The position numbers were made by a program, and so were the translations under genes. Under the pieces are notes generated by a model, which had not been told where the DNA came from, made no database searches, and worked only from the letters and a program-made list of their open reading frames with translations. DNA of 56,699 bases from Hyphomicrobiales bacterium (GTDB lineage: Bacteria; Pseudomonadota; Alphaproteobacteria; Rhizobiales; Beijerinckiaceae): assembly GCA_947454055.1 (NCBI GenBank), contig CANGIS010000016.1, forward strand, positions 1 to 56,699, read 5' to 3'. This document shows, one piece after another, positions 17,124 to 25,098 of this stretch; positions within the stretch are counted from its first letter, which is position 1; each line of letters begins with the position of its first letter.

Positions 17124-18637
17124 TGTTTCGCAAATTTGCTTCCGTCAGCGGCTTCACGCTTCTTTCTCGCCTCACCGGCTTTCTGCGCGATGTTGTCATA
17201 GCCTCCCTGCTCGGCTCTGGCCTGATGGCTGACGCCTACTTTGTCGCCCAGCGCCTGCCCAATCATTTTCGTGCGATCTTTGGCGAAGGGGCATTCAACT
17301 CGGCCTTTGTACCGGGCTATGCGCGCGAACTCGGCGAAGCGGGGCCGGAAGCGGCGCGGCTCTTTGCCGGAAGGGTTTTGACGCTTCTCACCCTCGTGCT
17401 TTTACCGCTTTCAGCGCTTGCCATGTGGCAAATGCCGACCGTCATCGATCTGCTGGCACCGGGCTTTGCGGAGGACCCTGAAAAATACGCCCTTACGGTT
17501 ACGCTGACGCGGATAACCTTTCCGTATCTGCTGCTGATTTCCATCGTCACGCTCTTCTCGGGGATTTTGAACGCACATAACCGGTTTGCCATGGCAGCCG
17601 CTGCGCCGGTGTTGCTTAATTTGGCGATCTTGGCGGCGCTTTATCTGGCCTTCCTGTTTCCCTCCGCCGCCCATGCTGCGGCGTGGGGGATTGCAGCGTC
17701 AGGTGTCCTTCAGCTCTCTTTGGTGGCAACTGACGCCAAGCGGCGCGGCCTTTTGCCTCGTTTCGAGAAGCCGAGTGTTAATCCGGCTATGGGGCGGTTT
17801 TTCCGTTCCCTTGGCCCGGCGGTCATAGGCTCGGCCGGCGTCCAGATCGCCATTTTTGCCGATACAATCATCGCCTCCTTGCTGCCGACAGGGGCCGTAT
17901 CGGCCATTTCCTACGCTGACCGGCTTTATCAATTGCCCGTCGGCCTTATCGGCATCGCCGCCGGAACCGTTCTCTTACCCGAGATGAGCCGCCATCTTGC
18001 AACCGACGCCCATGACAAGGCGCATAATGCCCAATCGCGCTCAATTTCGCTCTCCTTGATGCTGACGGCCCCCTTTCTCGTCGCGTTTCTGATGATCCCA
18101 AACCAGATCATGCAAGGCGTCTTTATGCGCGGTCATTTCACGGCCCAAGACGCCACGGCCTCCGCCGCCGTGCTGTCCGCCTATGCAATCGGCATTTTGC
18201 CGATCGTGCTGATCCGCTCTTTTGTCGCAAGCTTTCACGCTCGACAGGATACAACGACACCCTTATTGGCTGCTTTCCTTGGAATAGCGGTCAATGTCCT
18301 GCTCAAACTCGCTCTTTATCAAGATTTCGGGGCAGCCGGTCTTGCCTTTGCCACCGCCATCGGCGCTTGGATCAATGGCTGCATGCTGGCATTTCTCGCC
18401 ACCCGCAAAGGCTGGATGAAGCTTGACACAGGCCTCATACAGGTTGGTGTAGCCGTTGCAGCGGCAACCGCTCTTCTTGCTGCAACAACCCCCTTGCTGA
18501 TCGCACCATCGGTAAATGCAGCGTACCGGTTCGGGGCAATGGCACCCGCTATATCGCTTGTGATTCTTGGCCTGACCGGCGGTGCAATTTATGCGATAGC
18601 CCTTTTAGCTAGCTTTCGACTCGGAAGAAAAGCTTGA
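17123..18637 (+). CDS. murJ: MurJ/MviN-family lipid flippase
   Basis: A polytopic membrane protein of 504 residues in the MOP superfamily MurJ branch, which flips lipid II across the inner membrane for peptidoglycan synthesis. The N-terminus shows the MurJ signature SGFTLLSRLTGFLRDVVIAS and ADAYFVAQRLPNHFRAIFGE, with GAFNSAFVPGYAREL next. About 14 hydrophobic helices are spaced through the protein, and YADRLYQLPVGLIGIAAGTV is another family block. It overlaps the glycosyltransferase gene by one base. Family knowledge: in many Hyphomicrobiales the housekeeping murJ sits beside glnD and trpS. Here neither is seen, so this is either a moved housekeeping copy or a second paralogue serving the lipid-linked sugar made by its partner. 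Confidence 0.9.
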   Translation: MFRKFASVSGFTLLSRLTGFLRDVVIASLLGSGLMADAYFVAQRLPNHFRAIFGEGAFNSAFVPGYARELGEAGPEAARLFAGRVLTLLTLVLLPLSALAMWQMPTVIDLLAPGFAEDPEKYALTVTLTRITFPYLLLISIVTLFSGILNAHNRFAMAAAAPVLLNLAILAALYLAFLFPSAAHAAAWGIAASGVLQLSLVATDAKRRGLLPRFEKPSVNPAMGRFFRSLGPAVIGSAGVQIAIFADTIIASLLPTGAVSAISYADRLYQLPVGLIGIAAGTVLLPEMSRHLATDAHDKAHNAQSRSISLSLMLTAPFLVAFLMIPNQIMQGVFMRGHFTAQDATASAAVLSAYAIGILPIVLIRSFVASFHARQDTTTPLLAAFLGIAVNVLLKLALYQDFGAAGLAFATAIGAWINGCMLAFLATRKGWMKLDTGLIQVGVAVAAATALLAATTPLLIAPSVNAAYRFGAMAPAISLVILGLTGGAIYAIALLASFRLGRKA

Positions 18638-18721
18638 TCCAGATCATCGATTTTTAAAGCGAACAGTGCTTGCGTGTACCCACCCATGAAGCAGATGGGG
18701 TGAGGAAAAGGAGTGCAAGCT

Positions 18722-18934
18722 ATGGAAACCAATATCGGACCTATCGACCGCGCTCTCCGTGTGATTGTTGGCCTTGTTCTGATCGCCTATGCGATTCCGA
18801 TCGGCTTTCCGACAACCGGCTGGAACTGGGTAGGCTGGATCGGCCTCGTGCCGATTGCAACAGCCGCTATCGGCTTTTGTCCCCTCTATCGGCTTGTCGG
18901 GATGACGACGCGACAGCACCCCCACCCGCAATAA
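18722..18934 (+). CDS. Small DUF2892-type membrane protein
   Basis: A 70-residue protein of the YgaP-like DUF2892 family. It begins METNIGPIDRALRVIVGLVL, the conserved start of these proteins, and has two membrane helices (about 12-28 and 36-52) with GFCPLYRLVG near the end, whose cysteine is conserved in the family. Function is unknown; in YgaP a similar segment is fused to a rhodanese domain. AAGGAG at 18708-18713 lies eight bases before the ATG and fixes the start. It is 84 bp downstream of murJ and followed by a strong bidirectional terminator. Confidence 0.85.
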   Translation: METNIGPIDRALRVIVGLVLIAYAIPIGFPTTGWNWVGWIGLVPIATAAIGFCPLYRLVGMTTRQHPHPQ

Positions 18935-18940
18935 TTCAAT

Positions 18941-18975
18941 AAAAAAGGCCGGACAGATGCAAAATCTGTCCGGCC
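18941..18975. terminator. Strong intrinsic terminator between convergent genes
   Basis: A perfect 12-bp stem, GGCCGGACAGAT (18947-18958) with ATCTGTCCGGCC (18964-18975), and a five-base loop. On the minus strand it is followed by six T (A run at 18941-18946), making a classical terminator for the SMP-30-like gene that ends at 18999. On the plus strand the T tract is weak, but the hairpin lies 12 bases after the DUF2892 stop and may serve both directions. Confidence 0.9.
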
Positions 18976-18998
18976 CTTCAAACTTAAATCCTGAAAAA

Positions 18999-19934
18999 TC
19001 AGAACGTCTTGTTGCCCCGCACCAGCACATAATAGGCGTAAAGCGATGTCGTGCCGCAAATATAGAGGCGGTTACGCATGCGACCACCAAAACACACATT
19101 GGCCACGATTTCAGGGACATGAATCTTGCCGATCAAAGTGCCATCCGGATCGTAAACATGCACGCCGTCGCCGGCCGAGGTCCAGATGCGGCCATCCTCG
19201 TCGATCCGGAAACCATCGAACAGACCGTTCGTCGAGGTGGCAAAAAGGCGGCCATTCTTAAGCGTATCGCCAACGACGTCGAACACGCGGATATGCCGCG
19301 GGCCATTCTCGACATGGGTTGCGCCGGTGTCGGCAATATAAAGTTTGGATTCATCCGGCGAGAAGGCCAGACCGTTCGGACGCACAAAATCATTAGCCAC
19401 GCGCGTGATCTTGCCGGTCTTGCCGTCAATCCGGTAGACGTGACAGCCATCCATTTCCGGCTTGGTGCGAAGACCCTCATAATCCCAATCGATGCCGTAA
19501 GCGGGATCGGTGAACCAGATGGAATCGTCCGATTTAACGACCAGATCATTCGGGGAGTTGAAACGCTTGCCCTCGAACGAGTCGGCCAAGGTCGTGATCG
19601 AGCCGTCGAATTCGGTCCGTGAAACGCGGCGACCACCATGTTCGCAACTGACAAGGCGTCCTTGGCGATCAACCGTATGGCCATTGGTATTGCCCGCAGG
19701 CTCACGAAACACGGACACTTTGCCATCCGTTTCGTCGTAACGCATCATGCGGTTGTTCGGAATATCGGACCAGACAAGATAGCGGCCGGCAGGGAAATAA
19801 GCAGGACCTTCCGCCCAGCGGCAGCCCCCGACATACAACCGATCCAATTTAGCCGTACCGTTGAACAGGCCGGCGGCGCGCTTATCCAATACCTCATAGG
19901 GCGTCGGCAAAATGTCTTCGTAAGGTTTGCTCAT
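18999..19934 (-). CDS. SMP-30/gluconolactonase-family protein
   Basis: A 311-residue six-bladed beta-propeller lactonase of the SMP-30/gluconolactonase/LRE family, which hydrolyses sugar lactones with one divalent metal ion. Family blocks seen are CRWAEGPAYFPAGRYLVWSD near residue 38 (the Glu of AEGP is a metal ligand), NSPNDLVVKSDDSIWFTDP near 125 and RPNGLAFSPDESKLYIADTG near 185. No signal peptide is seen, so it should act in the cytoplasm. It lies 67 bp downstream of an SDR dehydrogenase gene on the same strand and ends at a strong terminator. A lactone-to-sugar-acid step followed by SDR oxidation or reduction is a plausible pair. The sugar is unknown. Confidence 0.88.
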   Translation of the reverse strand: MSKPYEDILPTPYEVLDKRAAGLFNGTAKLDRLYVGGCRWAEGPAYFPAGRYLVWSDIPNNRMMRYDETDGKVSVFREPAGNTNGHTVDRQGRLVSCEHGGRRVSRTEFDGSITTLADSFEGKRFNSPNDLVVKSDDSIWFTDPAYGIDWDYEGLRTKPEMDGCHVYRIDGKTGKITRVANDFVRPNGLAFSPDESKLYIADTGATHVENGPRHIRVFDVVGDTLKNGRLFATSTNGLFDGFRIDEDGRIWTSAGDGVHVYDPDGTLIGKIHVPEIVANVCFGGRMRNRLYICGTTSLYAYYVLVRGNKTF

Positions 19935-20001
19935 CAGATCCTCCCAGAACGTCGCGTTTGTTTTTCATGTGATAGACGTCTTCTCGGTGATACTCGCAAG
20001 T

Positions 20002-20769
20002 CTAGACGCTTGCGGTCAAGCCGCCATCGACCATTAGAATATGTCCACTGACAAAATTAGACGCTTCGGAAGCCAGAAAAATCGCCGCGCCGATCAATTC
20101 ATCGACCTCTCCCCACCGCCCCGCCGGCGTGCGCTTGCAGAGCCAGTCGGAGAATTCTGCGTTTTCAACGAGCGCCTTGTTCAACTCGGTTACAAAATAT
20201 CCGGGCGCTATCGCATTGACCTGAATATTGTGCTTGGCCCATTCGGCTGCGAGCCCTTTCGTCATCATTTTAACGGCACCTTTGGTTGCCGTGTAGGGAA
20301 CGATGGTCGGCCGCCCCAACTCGCTCTGTACCGAGCCTATATTGATGATTTTACCCCGTTTGCGTTCGATCATCCGGCGTCCGACCGAACGCGCGGCAAA
20401 GAAACTGCTCTCGACATTGGTCCGGAAAAGATCGCGCCAATGTTCATCCTCAAATGTCTCTGCCGGGCCGCGATGCTGCTTGCCGGCATTGTTAATCAGA
20501 ATATCGATAGGCCCCAGCCTGGCCTCAATATCGGCGACGGAAGCTTCGATGGCCTGCGAATCGGTCACGTCAAACGCCGATTCGGATACGACCAATCCCT
20601 CATCTCGAAGGGCGGCTGCCGCGCGCGCAAGCTTTGCGGTATCGCGACCATTCAGCACGACATGCGCACCGGCACGCGCCATACCAGCCGCCATGGCGAG
20701 GCCAATACCTTGGCTGGAGCCCGTGACAAGGGCCATTCGTCCGGAAAGATCAAACAGTTTAAGGGACAT
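20002..20769 (-). CDS. SDR-family oxidoreductase, gluconate 5-dehydrogenase-like
   Basis: A classical short-chain dehydrogenase of 255 residues. The Rossmann motif is VTGSSQGIGLAMA (15-27), NNAG at 93-96, and the catalytic triad Ser146, Tyr159, Lys163 (PYTATKGAVKMM). The start MSLKLFDLSGRMALVTG and the sequence around INIGSVQSELGRPTIVPYTA are typical of gluconate 5-dehydrogenases (IdnO/Gno), which interconvert gluconate and 5-ketogluconate. Related SDRs act on other sugar acids. Downstream on the same strand is an SMP-30 lactonase gene, so a two-step sugar-acid pathway is likely. It is divergent from the LhgO-like gene across 144 bp. Confidence 0.85.
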   Translation of the reverse strand: MSLKLFDLSGRMALVTGSSQGIGLAMAAGMARAGAHVVLNGRDTAKLARAAAALRDEGLVVSESAFDVTDSQAIEASVADIEARLGPIDILINNAGKQHRGPAETFEDEHWRDLFRTNVESSFFAARSVGRRMIERKRGKIINIGSVQSELGRPTIVPYTATKGAVKMMTKGLAAEWAKHNIQVNAIAPGYFVTELNKALVENAEFSDWLCKRTPAGRWGEVDELIGAAIFLASEASNFVSGHILMVDGGLTASV

Positions 20770-20913
20770 GACACATTTTTCCTGATGGTTATTTTTACAT
20801 TTCGACCCAGTTTGAGCGATGCGCCTTAAGGCCGCAAGGGGCTAAGCGCGAGGCACCTTGACCGCGCGCCTGAGATCGGCGACGAAACCGGTGCGATCGG
20901 GAAAGGCGTGCAC

Positions 20914-22014
20914 ATGGCAGATATTGACGCGATCATCATCGGTGCCGGTGTCGTTGGCTTGGCCATCGCCGAAACCTTGGCCCGCTCCGGCCGATCCGTG
21001 ATCGTGATCGAGGCTGCCGAAGGCATTGGTACTGTCACATCATCGCGTAATTCGGAAGTCATTCACGCCGGCATTTATTATCCCGAAGGCAGCTTGAAGG
21101 CGAGGTTATGCGTCGAAGGCCGTCACGCGCTTTACGACTGGTGCGACCGTCACCATGTGCCCTATCGGCGGTCCGGCAAGCTGATCGTTGCAACCAATGA
21201 CGCCGAAGTTTCTGCCATCACTGCGCTTGAGCAAAAAAGCCACGCCAATGGTGTCAATGATGTCTACATGATTTCGGCTGAAGCAGCGATGCGTCTGGAA
21301 CCTGCTTTATCCTGCACCGCAGCGCTCGTATCGCCTTCCACGGGCATCCTCGACAGCCACGCTTTCATGCTTTCGCTTCAGGGAGAAGCAGAGGCACACG
21401 GTGCCGCTTTTGCCTTTCATACGCCCTTTCTGCGCGCAGAGCTCGGGGGCAATACGCTTCATGTTGAAACTGGCGGTGCGGAACCGATGCGGCTTTCAAC
21501 CTCCATTCTCATCAATTGTGCGGGATTGGCCGCCTCACAAGCCGCCAATGCGATGGAGGGGCTCGACGCCGCCCATATTCCCGAAACGCTCTATGCCAAG
21601 GGGAACTATTTTTCGCTCCGTGGGCGCGCACCCTTCCAGCATCTGATTTATCCCGCTCCCCATACCCATGGCCTTGGCGTCCACCTAACACTGGATCTCG
21701 GTGGACAGGCGCGGTTCGGCCCCGATGTCGAATGGGTTGAAACGCTCGATTACGAGGTTGACCCGAAACGGTCCGAAGGCTTCGACGATGCGATCCGCCG
21801 CTACTGGCCGAGTCTACCCGATCATGCGTTGATCCCGGCCTATTCCGGCATCCGTCCCAAAATTTCAGGCCCGAACGACCCAGCCCCCGACTTCCGGATC
21901 GATGGGCCGGAGGTGCACGGCGTGTCAGGCCTCGTCAACCTGTTCGGGATTGAGAGCCCCGGCCTTACCTCGTCGCTGGCGATAGCCCGAGCGGTGATGG
22001 ACAAGCTCGCTTGA
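20914..22014 (+). CDS. FAD-dependent oxidoreductase, L-2-hydroxyglutarate oxidase-like (DAO family)
   Basis: A 366-residue flavoprotein of the DAO superfamily. The FAD fold is [20 protein letters not shown] near residue 5, followed by [20 protein letters not shown], a stretch typical of the LhgO/L2HGDH group. The C-terminal [17 protein letters not shown] contacts FAD and is also typical. LhgO oxidises L-2-hydroxyglutarate to 2-oxoglutarate and feeds electrons to the quinone pool (family knowledge). The ATG at 20914 is chosen over a GTG two codons earlier. The next gene, 31 bases downstream, is a D-2-hydroxyglutarate/D-lactate-dehydrogenase-like flavoprotein, so the pair could clear both isomers. 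Another 2-hydroxyacid substrate is possible. Confidence 0.85.
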   Translation: MADIDAIIIGAGVVGLAIAETLARSGRSVIVIEAAEGIGTVTSSRNSEVIHAGIYYPEGSLKARLCVEGRHALYDWCDRHHVPYRRSGKLIVATNDAEVSAITALEQKSHANGVNDVYMISAEAAMRLEPALSCTAALVSPSTGILDSHAFMLSLQGEAEAHGAAFAFHTPFLRAELGGNTLHVETGGAEPMRLSTSILINCAGLAASQAANAMEGLDAAHIPETLYAKGNYFSLRGRAPFQHLIYPAPHTHGLGVHLTLDLGGQARFGPDVEWVETLDYEVDPKRSEGFDDAIRRYWPSLPDHALIPAYSGIRPKISGPNDPAPDFRIDGPEVHGVSGLVNLFGIESPGLTSSLAIARAVMDKLA

Positions 22015-22045
22015 CGCGTCCACTTTGCCGAGGAAAGTTATCCGC

Positions 22046-23476
22046 ATGAACTTGAAACCCGATGCACGCCTCTCTGCCTTCCAGGCAGCTGCGATTGAAT
22101 TGATTGGTGCATCCCATGTTCTGACCGGCGCCGATGCGGCGCCCTATGAGGTGGATTTCTGGAAACAATATGCCGGCAAGGCCGCTTTCGTGCTGCGCCC
22201 TTCCCTGACCTCCGAAGTGGCGGGTCTTGTGGCGCTTGCGGCCCGATATGGCGTTTCCATCGTACCCCAAGGCGGCAATACCGGACTGGTCAATGGCGGA
22301 ATCCCCGATGATACGGGACACGAGGTCGTCCTCTCGCTTCAGCGGATGAACCGCATACGGGCGATTGATCCGGCGGGGGATTACCTCACCGTTGAGGCAG
22401 GCGTCATCCTCGCCGATGTTCAAAAGGCTGCCGAAGCGGCCGATCGGCTGTTTCCCCTTTCGCTGGGTGCCGAGGGGTCGTGCCGCATCGGCGGCAATAT
22501 CGCCACCAATGCCGGCGGACTGAATGTGCTTCGCTACGGCATGACCCGCGATCTCGTCCTCGGGCTCGAAGTGGTACTGGCTGACGGCTCGGTGCTTGAT
22601 GTTTTAAAGCCGCTTCGAAAAGACAATACCGGTTATGATCTCAAGCAGCTCTTCATCGGCTCGGAAGGGACGCTCGGCATTATCACGGCGGCGACGTTGC
22701 GCCTTGTGGCACCTGCCCGGGAGCGTGTTACTCTTTGGTTGACGGTCGATACGCCCGACGCCGCGATCGAGCTGTTCAGGCATTCGCGCGGTGTGTTCGG
22801 GGATCTGATTTCGTCCTTCGAGCTGGTCAGCTCCTATGGCGTCGAAGCCGCATGCACGCATTTACCGGGCGTGCGGCGGCCCGTCGCCGATCCTCATCCC
22901 TGGCATATATTGATCGAATTGGCCTGGACGTTCACCAGCGGACTGCGCGAGCGGACCGAAACGGTCATGGCCACCTTGTTCGAAAAAGGTCTCGTTATCG
23001 ACGGAACGATCGCCGAGAACGAGGCGCAACGCCAGATGATGTGGCGGATCCGCGAAGGCCAAAGCGAGGCAACCAGCCAGATCGGATATGTCGTCCGCAG
23101 CGATGTGACGGTAGCCATTGCCGATATCCCGGCGCTGATCGCCCGTTGCGACGCGTTTACCGCTGATTATGGCGCGGAAGTATCCGTCCTCCCCTTCGGT
23201 CATATCGGGGACGGCAATCTGCATGTGAATTTTGTTGTGCCGAAAGAAAAGGCCAAAGACCTCGCTCCCCGACTGTTTGAAAGCCTGTTTGCCGAAGTCG
23301 ATGCCCTGCAGGGTTCGATCAGCGCCGAACATGGGGTCGGCCGCGCCAAACGGGATGCGATTGTGCCCCGCAAATCCGCCTCCGCCATGAGGATGATGGG
23401 CAAACTCAAATCGACGCTTGATCCGGACGGGATTCTCAACCCCGGCGTTGTCATTGCCATGCCACCCAAAGACTAG
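22046..23476 (+). CDS. FAD-binding oxidoreductase, D-2-hydroxyglutarate/D-lactate dehydrogenase-like (GlcD family)
   Basis: A 476-residue protein with an N-terminal FAD-binding PCMH domain (VPQGGNTGLVNGG, residues about 74-86; PLSLGAEGSCRIGGNIATN) and a C-terminal FAD-oxidase domain ending in SAEHGVGRAKRD and LDPDGILNPG. HIGDGNLHVNF near 392 carries the metal-binding histidines of D-2-hydroxyacid dehydrogenases. The family includes D-2HGDH, D-lactate dehydrogenase and GlcD; the overall layout fits D-2HGDH best. AGGAAAG lies about nine bases before the ATG at 22046 and decides against a TTG upstream. It is in an operon with the LhgO-like gene. Confidence 0.88.
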   Translation: MNLKPDARLSAFQAAAIELIGASHVLTGADAAPYEVDFWKQYAGKAAFVLRPSLTSEVAGLVALAARYGVSIVPQGGNTGLVNGGIPDDTGHEVVLSLQRMNRIRAIDPAGDYLTVEAGVILADVQKAAEAADRLFPLSLGAEGSCRIGGNIATNAGGLNVLRYGMTRDLVLGLEVVLADGSVLDVLKPLRKDNTGYDLKQLFIGSEGTLGIITAATLRLVAPARERVTLWLTVDTPDAAIELFRHSRGVFGDLISSFELVSSYGVEAACTHLPGVRRPVADPHPWHILIELAWTFTSGLRERTETVMATLFEKGLVIDGTIAENEAQRQMMWRIREGQSEATSQIGYVVRSDVTVAIADIPALIARCDAFTADYGAEVSVLPFGHIGDGNLHVNFVVPKEKAKDLAPRLFESLFAEVDALQGSISAEHGVGRAKRDAIVPRKSASAMRMMGKLKSTLDPDGILNPGVVIAMPPKD

Positions 23477-23568
23477 GTTCTGTTTGATCCATTTGATTTC
23501 ACGCGGCGTTATGCCTAAATGCGCGTCAGTTTTGCGAGCTGTCGGCCCATAGTGCGGAAAGTTAATCG

Positions 23569-25059
23569 ATGAAAAAATTTGTTCGTTCTTTGCTCTTTCT
23601 GGCTTTGGCTGGGCTATGGGCTGGACCCGCCATGCAGGCCCACGCGACGCCTCGCACCGATGTAACCATCGGCCTAAGGCTGGAACCGCCCCATCTTGAC
23701 CCTACCGCGGGAGCAGCTGCCGCTATTGGCGAAATCGGATACGCCAATCTTTTTGAAGGCCTCACTCGGATTGATCGCTCCGGCAAAGTTCAGCCGGCAC
23801 TTGCCGCCAGCTGGGATGTCTCCGAGGACGCAAAGACCTATGTGTTCCACCTGCGCACCGGCGCGCGTTTTCACGACGGCACGCCGTTCTCGGCTGAAAG
23901 CGCTCAATATTCCCTCAATCGTGCGCGGGGTGACGCCAGCGTCAATCCCCAAAAAGGTCTGTTTGAACCCATCGATGCGGTTGAGATTGTCGACCCCTTC
24001 ACGTTGAAAATCACCCTCAAGCGGCCGACCGGCGCGTTCCTGTTCAATTTGGGCTGGCCCGCGGCGGTCATGGTGGCATCGACCTCGGCCGATAAAAACA
24101 AGACCGACCCGATTGGCACTGGCCCGTTCAAATTTGCCAGTTGGGTCAGGGGATCAAGTGTCGAACTCGTGCGCAATGAAACCTATTGGGGCCCAGCCGC
24201 CAAGCTCGACAAGATCATTTTCAAATTTGTGAGCGATCCGACGGCTGCCTATGCGGGCTTGCTGGCGGGCGATATCGACGCGTTCCCGCTCTACCCCGCG
24301 CCCGAAAACCTCGATCAATTCCGCGCCGACAAGCGCTTTTCGGTCGTGGTCGGCAACACCGAAGGCAAGACCATTCTGGCCATCAACAATGGCAAAAAGC
24401 CGTTTGACGATGTGCGGGTCCGTCAGGCACTGGCTTATGCGGTGGATCGTAAAGCGATCATTGACGGCGCGATGTATGGCATCGGCCAACCCATCGGTTC
24501 GCATTATGCGCCGACCGATCCGGGCTATGTCGATCTGACCGCACAATATGCCTATGACCCCTATCATTCCAAGGCGCTGCTTCGCGAGGCGGGGGTCACC
24601 GACCTGAAAGTCCGCCTCGTCCTTCCGCCGCCCGAATATGCCAGACGCGGCGGCGAGATCATCGCCCAGCAATTGAAAGCCATCGGCATCACGGTCGAGA
24701 TTGTACCGGTTGAATGGGCACAATGGCTCTCCGATGTGTTCAAGGCCAAAAATTATGACCTCACGATCATCTCGCATGTCGAGCCGATGGATCTCGATAT
24801 TTACGCGCGGGATGACTATTACTTCGACTATCACAATCCGGCCTACAAGGCCGTCATAGCCGAATTGGCAGCAACCACCGACGAGGCGAAGCGACTGGAG
24901 CTGATTGGCACGGCTCAAAAAATTCTCGCCGATGACAGCGTGAATGTGTTTCTCTTCCTGCTGCCGAAAAGTGGCGTCTGGAATGCCAAGCTCAAGGGCC
25001 TGTGGGAAAACGCGCCCATCCCCGTCAATGATCTAACCGCCATTGAGTGGACGGAATAA
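23569..25059 (+). CDS. ABC transporter substrate-binding protein, family 5 (peptide/nickel type), orphan
   Basis: A 496-residue periplasmic binding protein of the SBP_bac_5 group. It has a signal peptide (positive MKKF, hydrophobic LLFLALAGLWAG, likely cleavage after AHA near residue 26). The mature part contains RLEPPHLDPTAGAAAAIGE, FHLRTGARFHDGTPF and PIGTGPFKFASW, all typical of dipeptide/oligopeptide/nickel-type binding proteins. No permease or ATPase gene is adjacent, so it must use a remote transporter or act as a scavenging or sensing protein. It follows the two 2-hydroxyacid flavoproteins by 92 bp on the same strand and ends directly in a bidirectional terminator. Ligand unknown. Confidence 0.9.
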   Translation: MKKFVRSLLFLALAGLWAGPAMQAHATPRTDVTIGLRLEPPHLDPTAGAAAAIGEIGYANLFEGLTRIDRSGKVQPALAASWDVSEDAKTYVFHLRTGARFHDGTPFSAESAQYSLNRARGDASVNPQKGLFEPIDAVEIVDPFTLKITLKRPTGAFLFNLGWPAAVMVASTSADKNKTDPIGTGPFKFASWVRGSSVELVRNETYWGPAAKLDKIIFKFVSDPTAAYAGLLAGDIDAFPLYPAPENLDQFRADKRFSVVVGNTEGKTILAINNGKKPFDDVRVRQALAYAVDRKAIIDGAMYGIGQPIGSHYAPTDPGYVDLTAQYAYDPYHSKALLREAGVTDLKVRLVLPPPEYARRGGEIIAQQLKAIGITVEIVPVEWAQWLSDVFKAKNYDLTIISHVEPMDLDIYARDDYYFDYHNPAYKAVIAELAATTDEAKRLELIGTAQKILADDSVNVFLFLLPKSGVWNAKLKGLWENAPIPVNDLTAIEWTE

Positions 25060-25086
25060 AAAAGGCGGCCTTCAGGCCGCCTTTTT
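25059..25086. terminator. Bidirectional intrinsic terminator
   Basis: AAAAAGGCGGCC (25059-25070) pairs perfectly with GGCCGCCTTTTT (25075-25086) around a TTCA loop. A-rich and T-rich flanks make it work in both directions: for the substrate-binding protein gene whose stop it overlaps, and for the convergent dimethylglycine dehydrogenase-like gene that ends at 25099. Confidence 0.93.
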
Positions 25087-25098
25087 AGTGTCCGCGGT

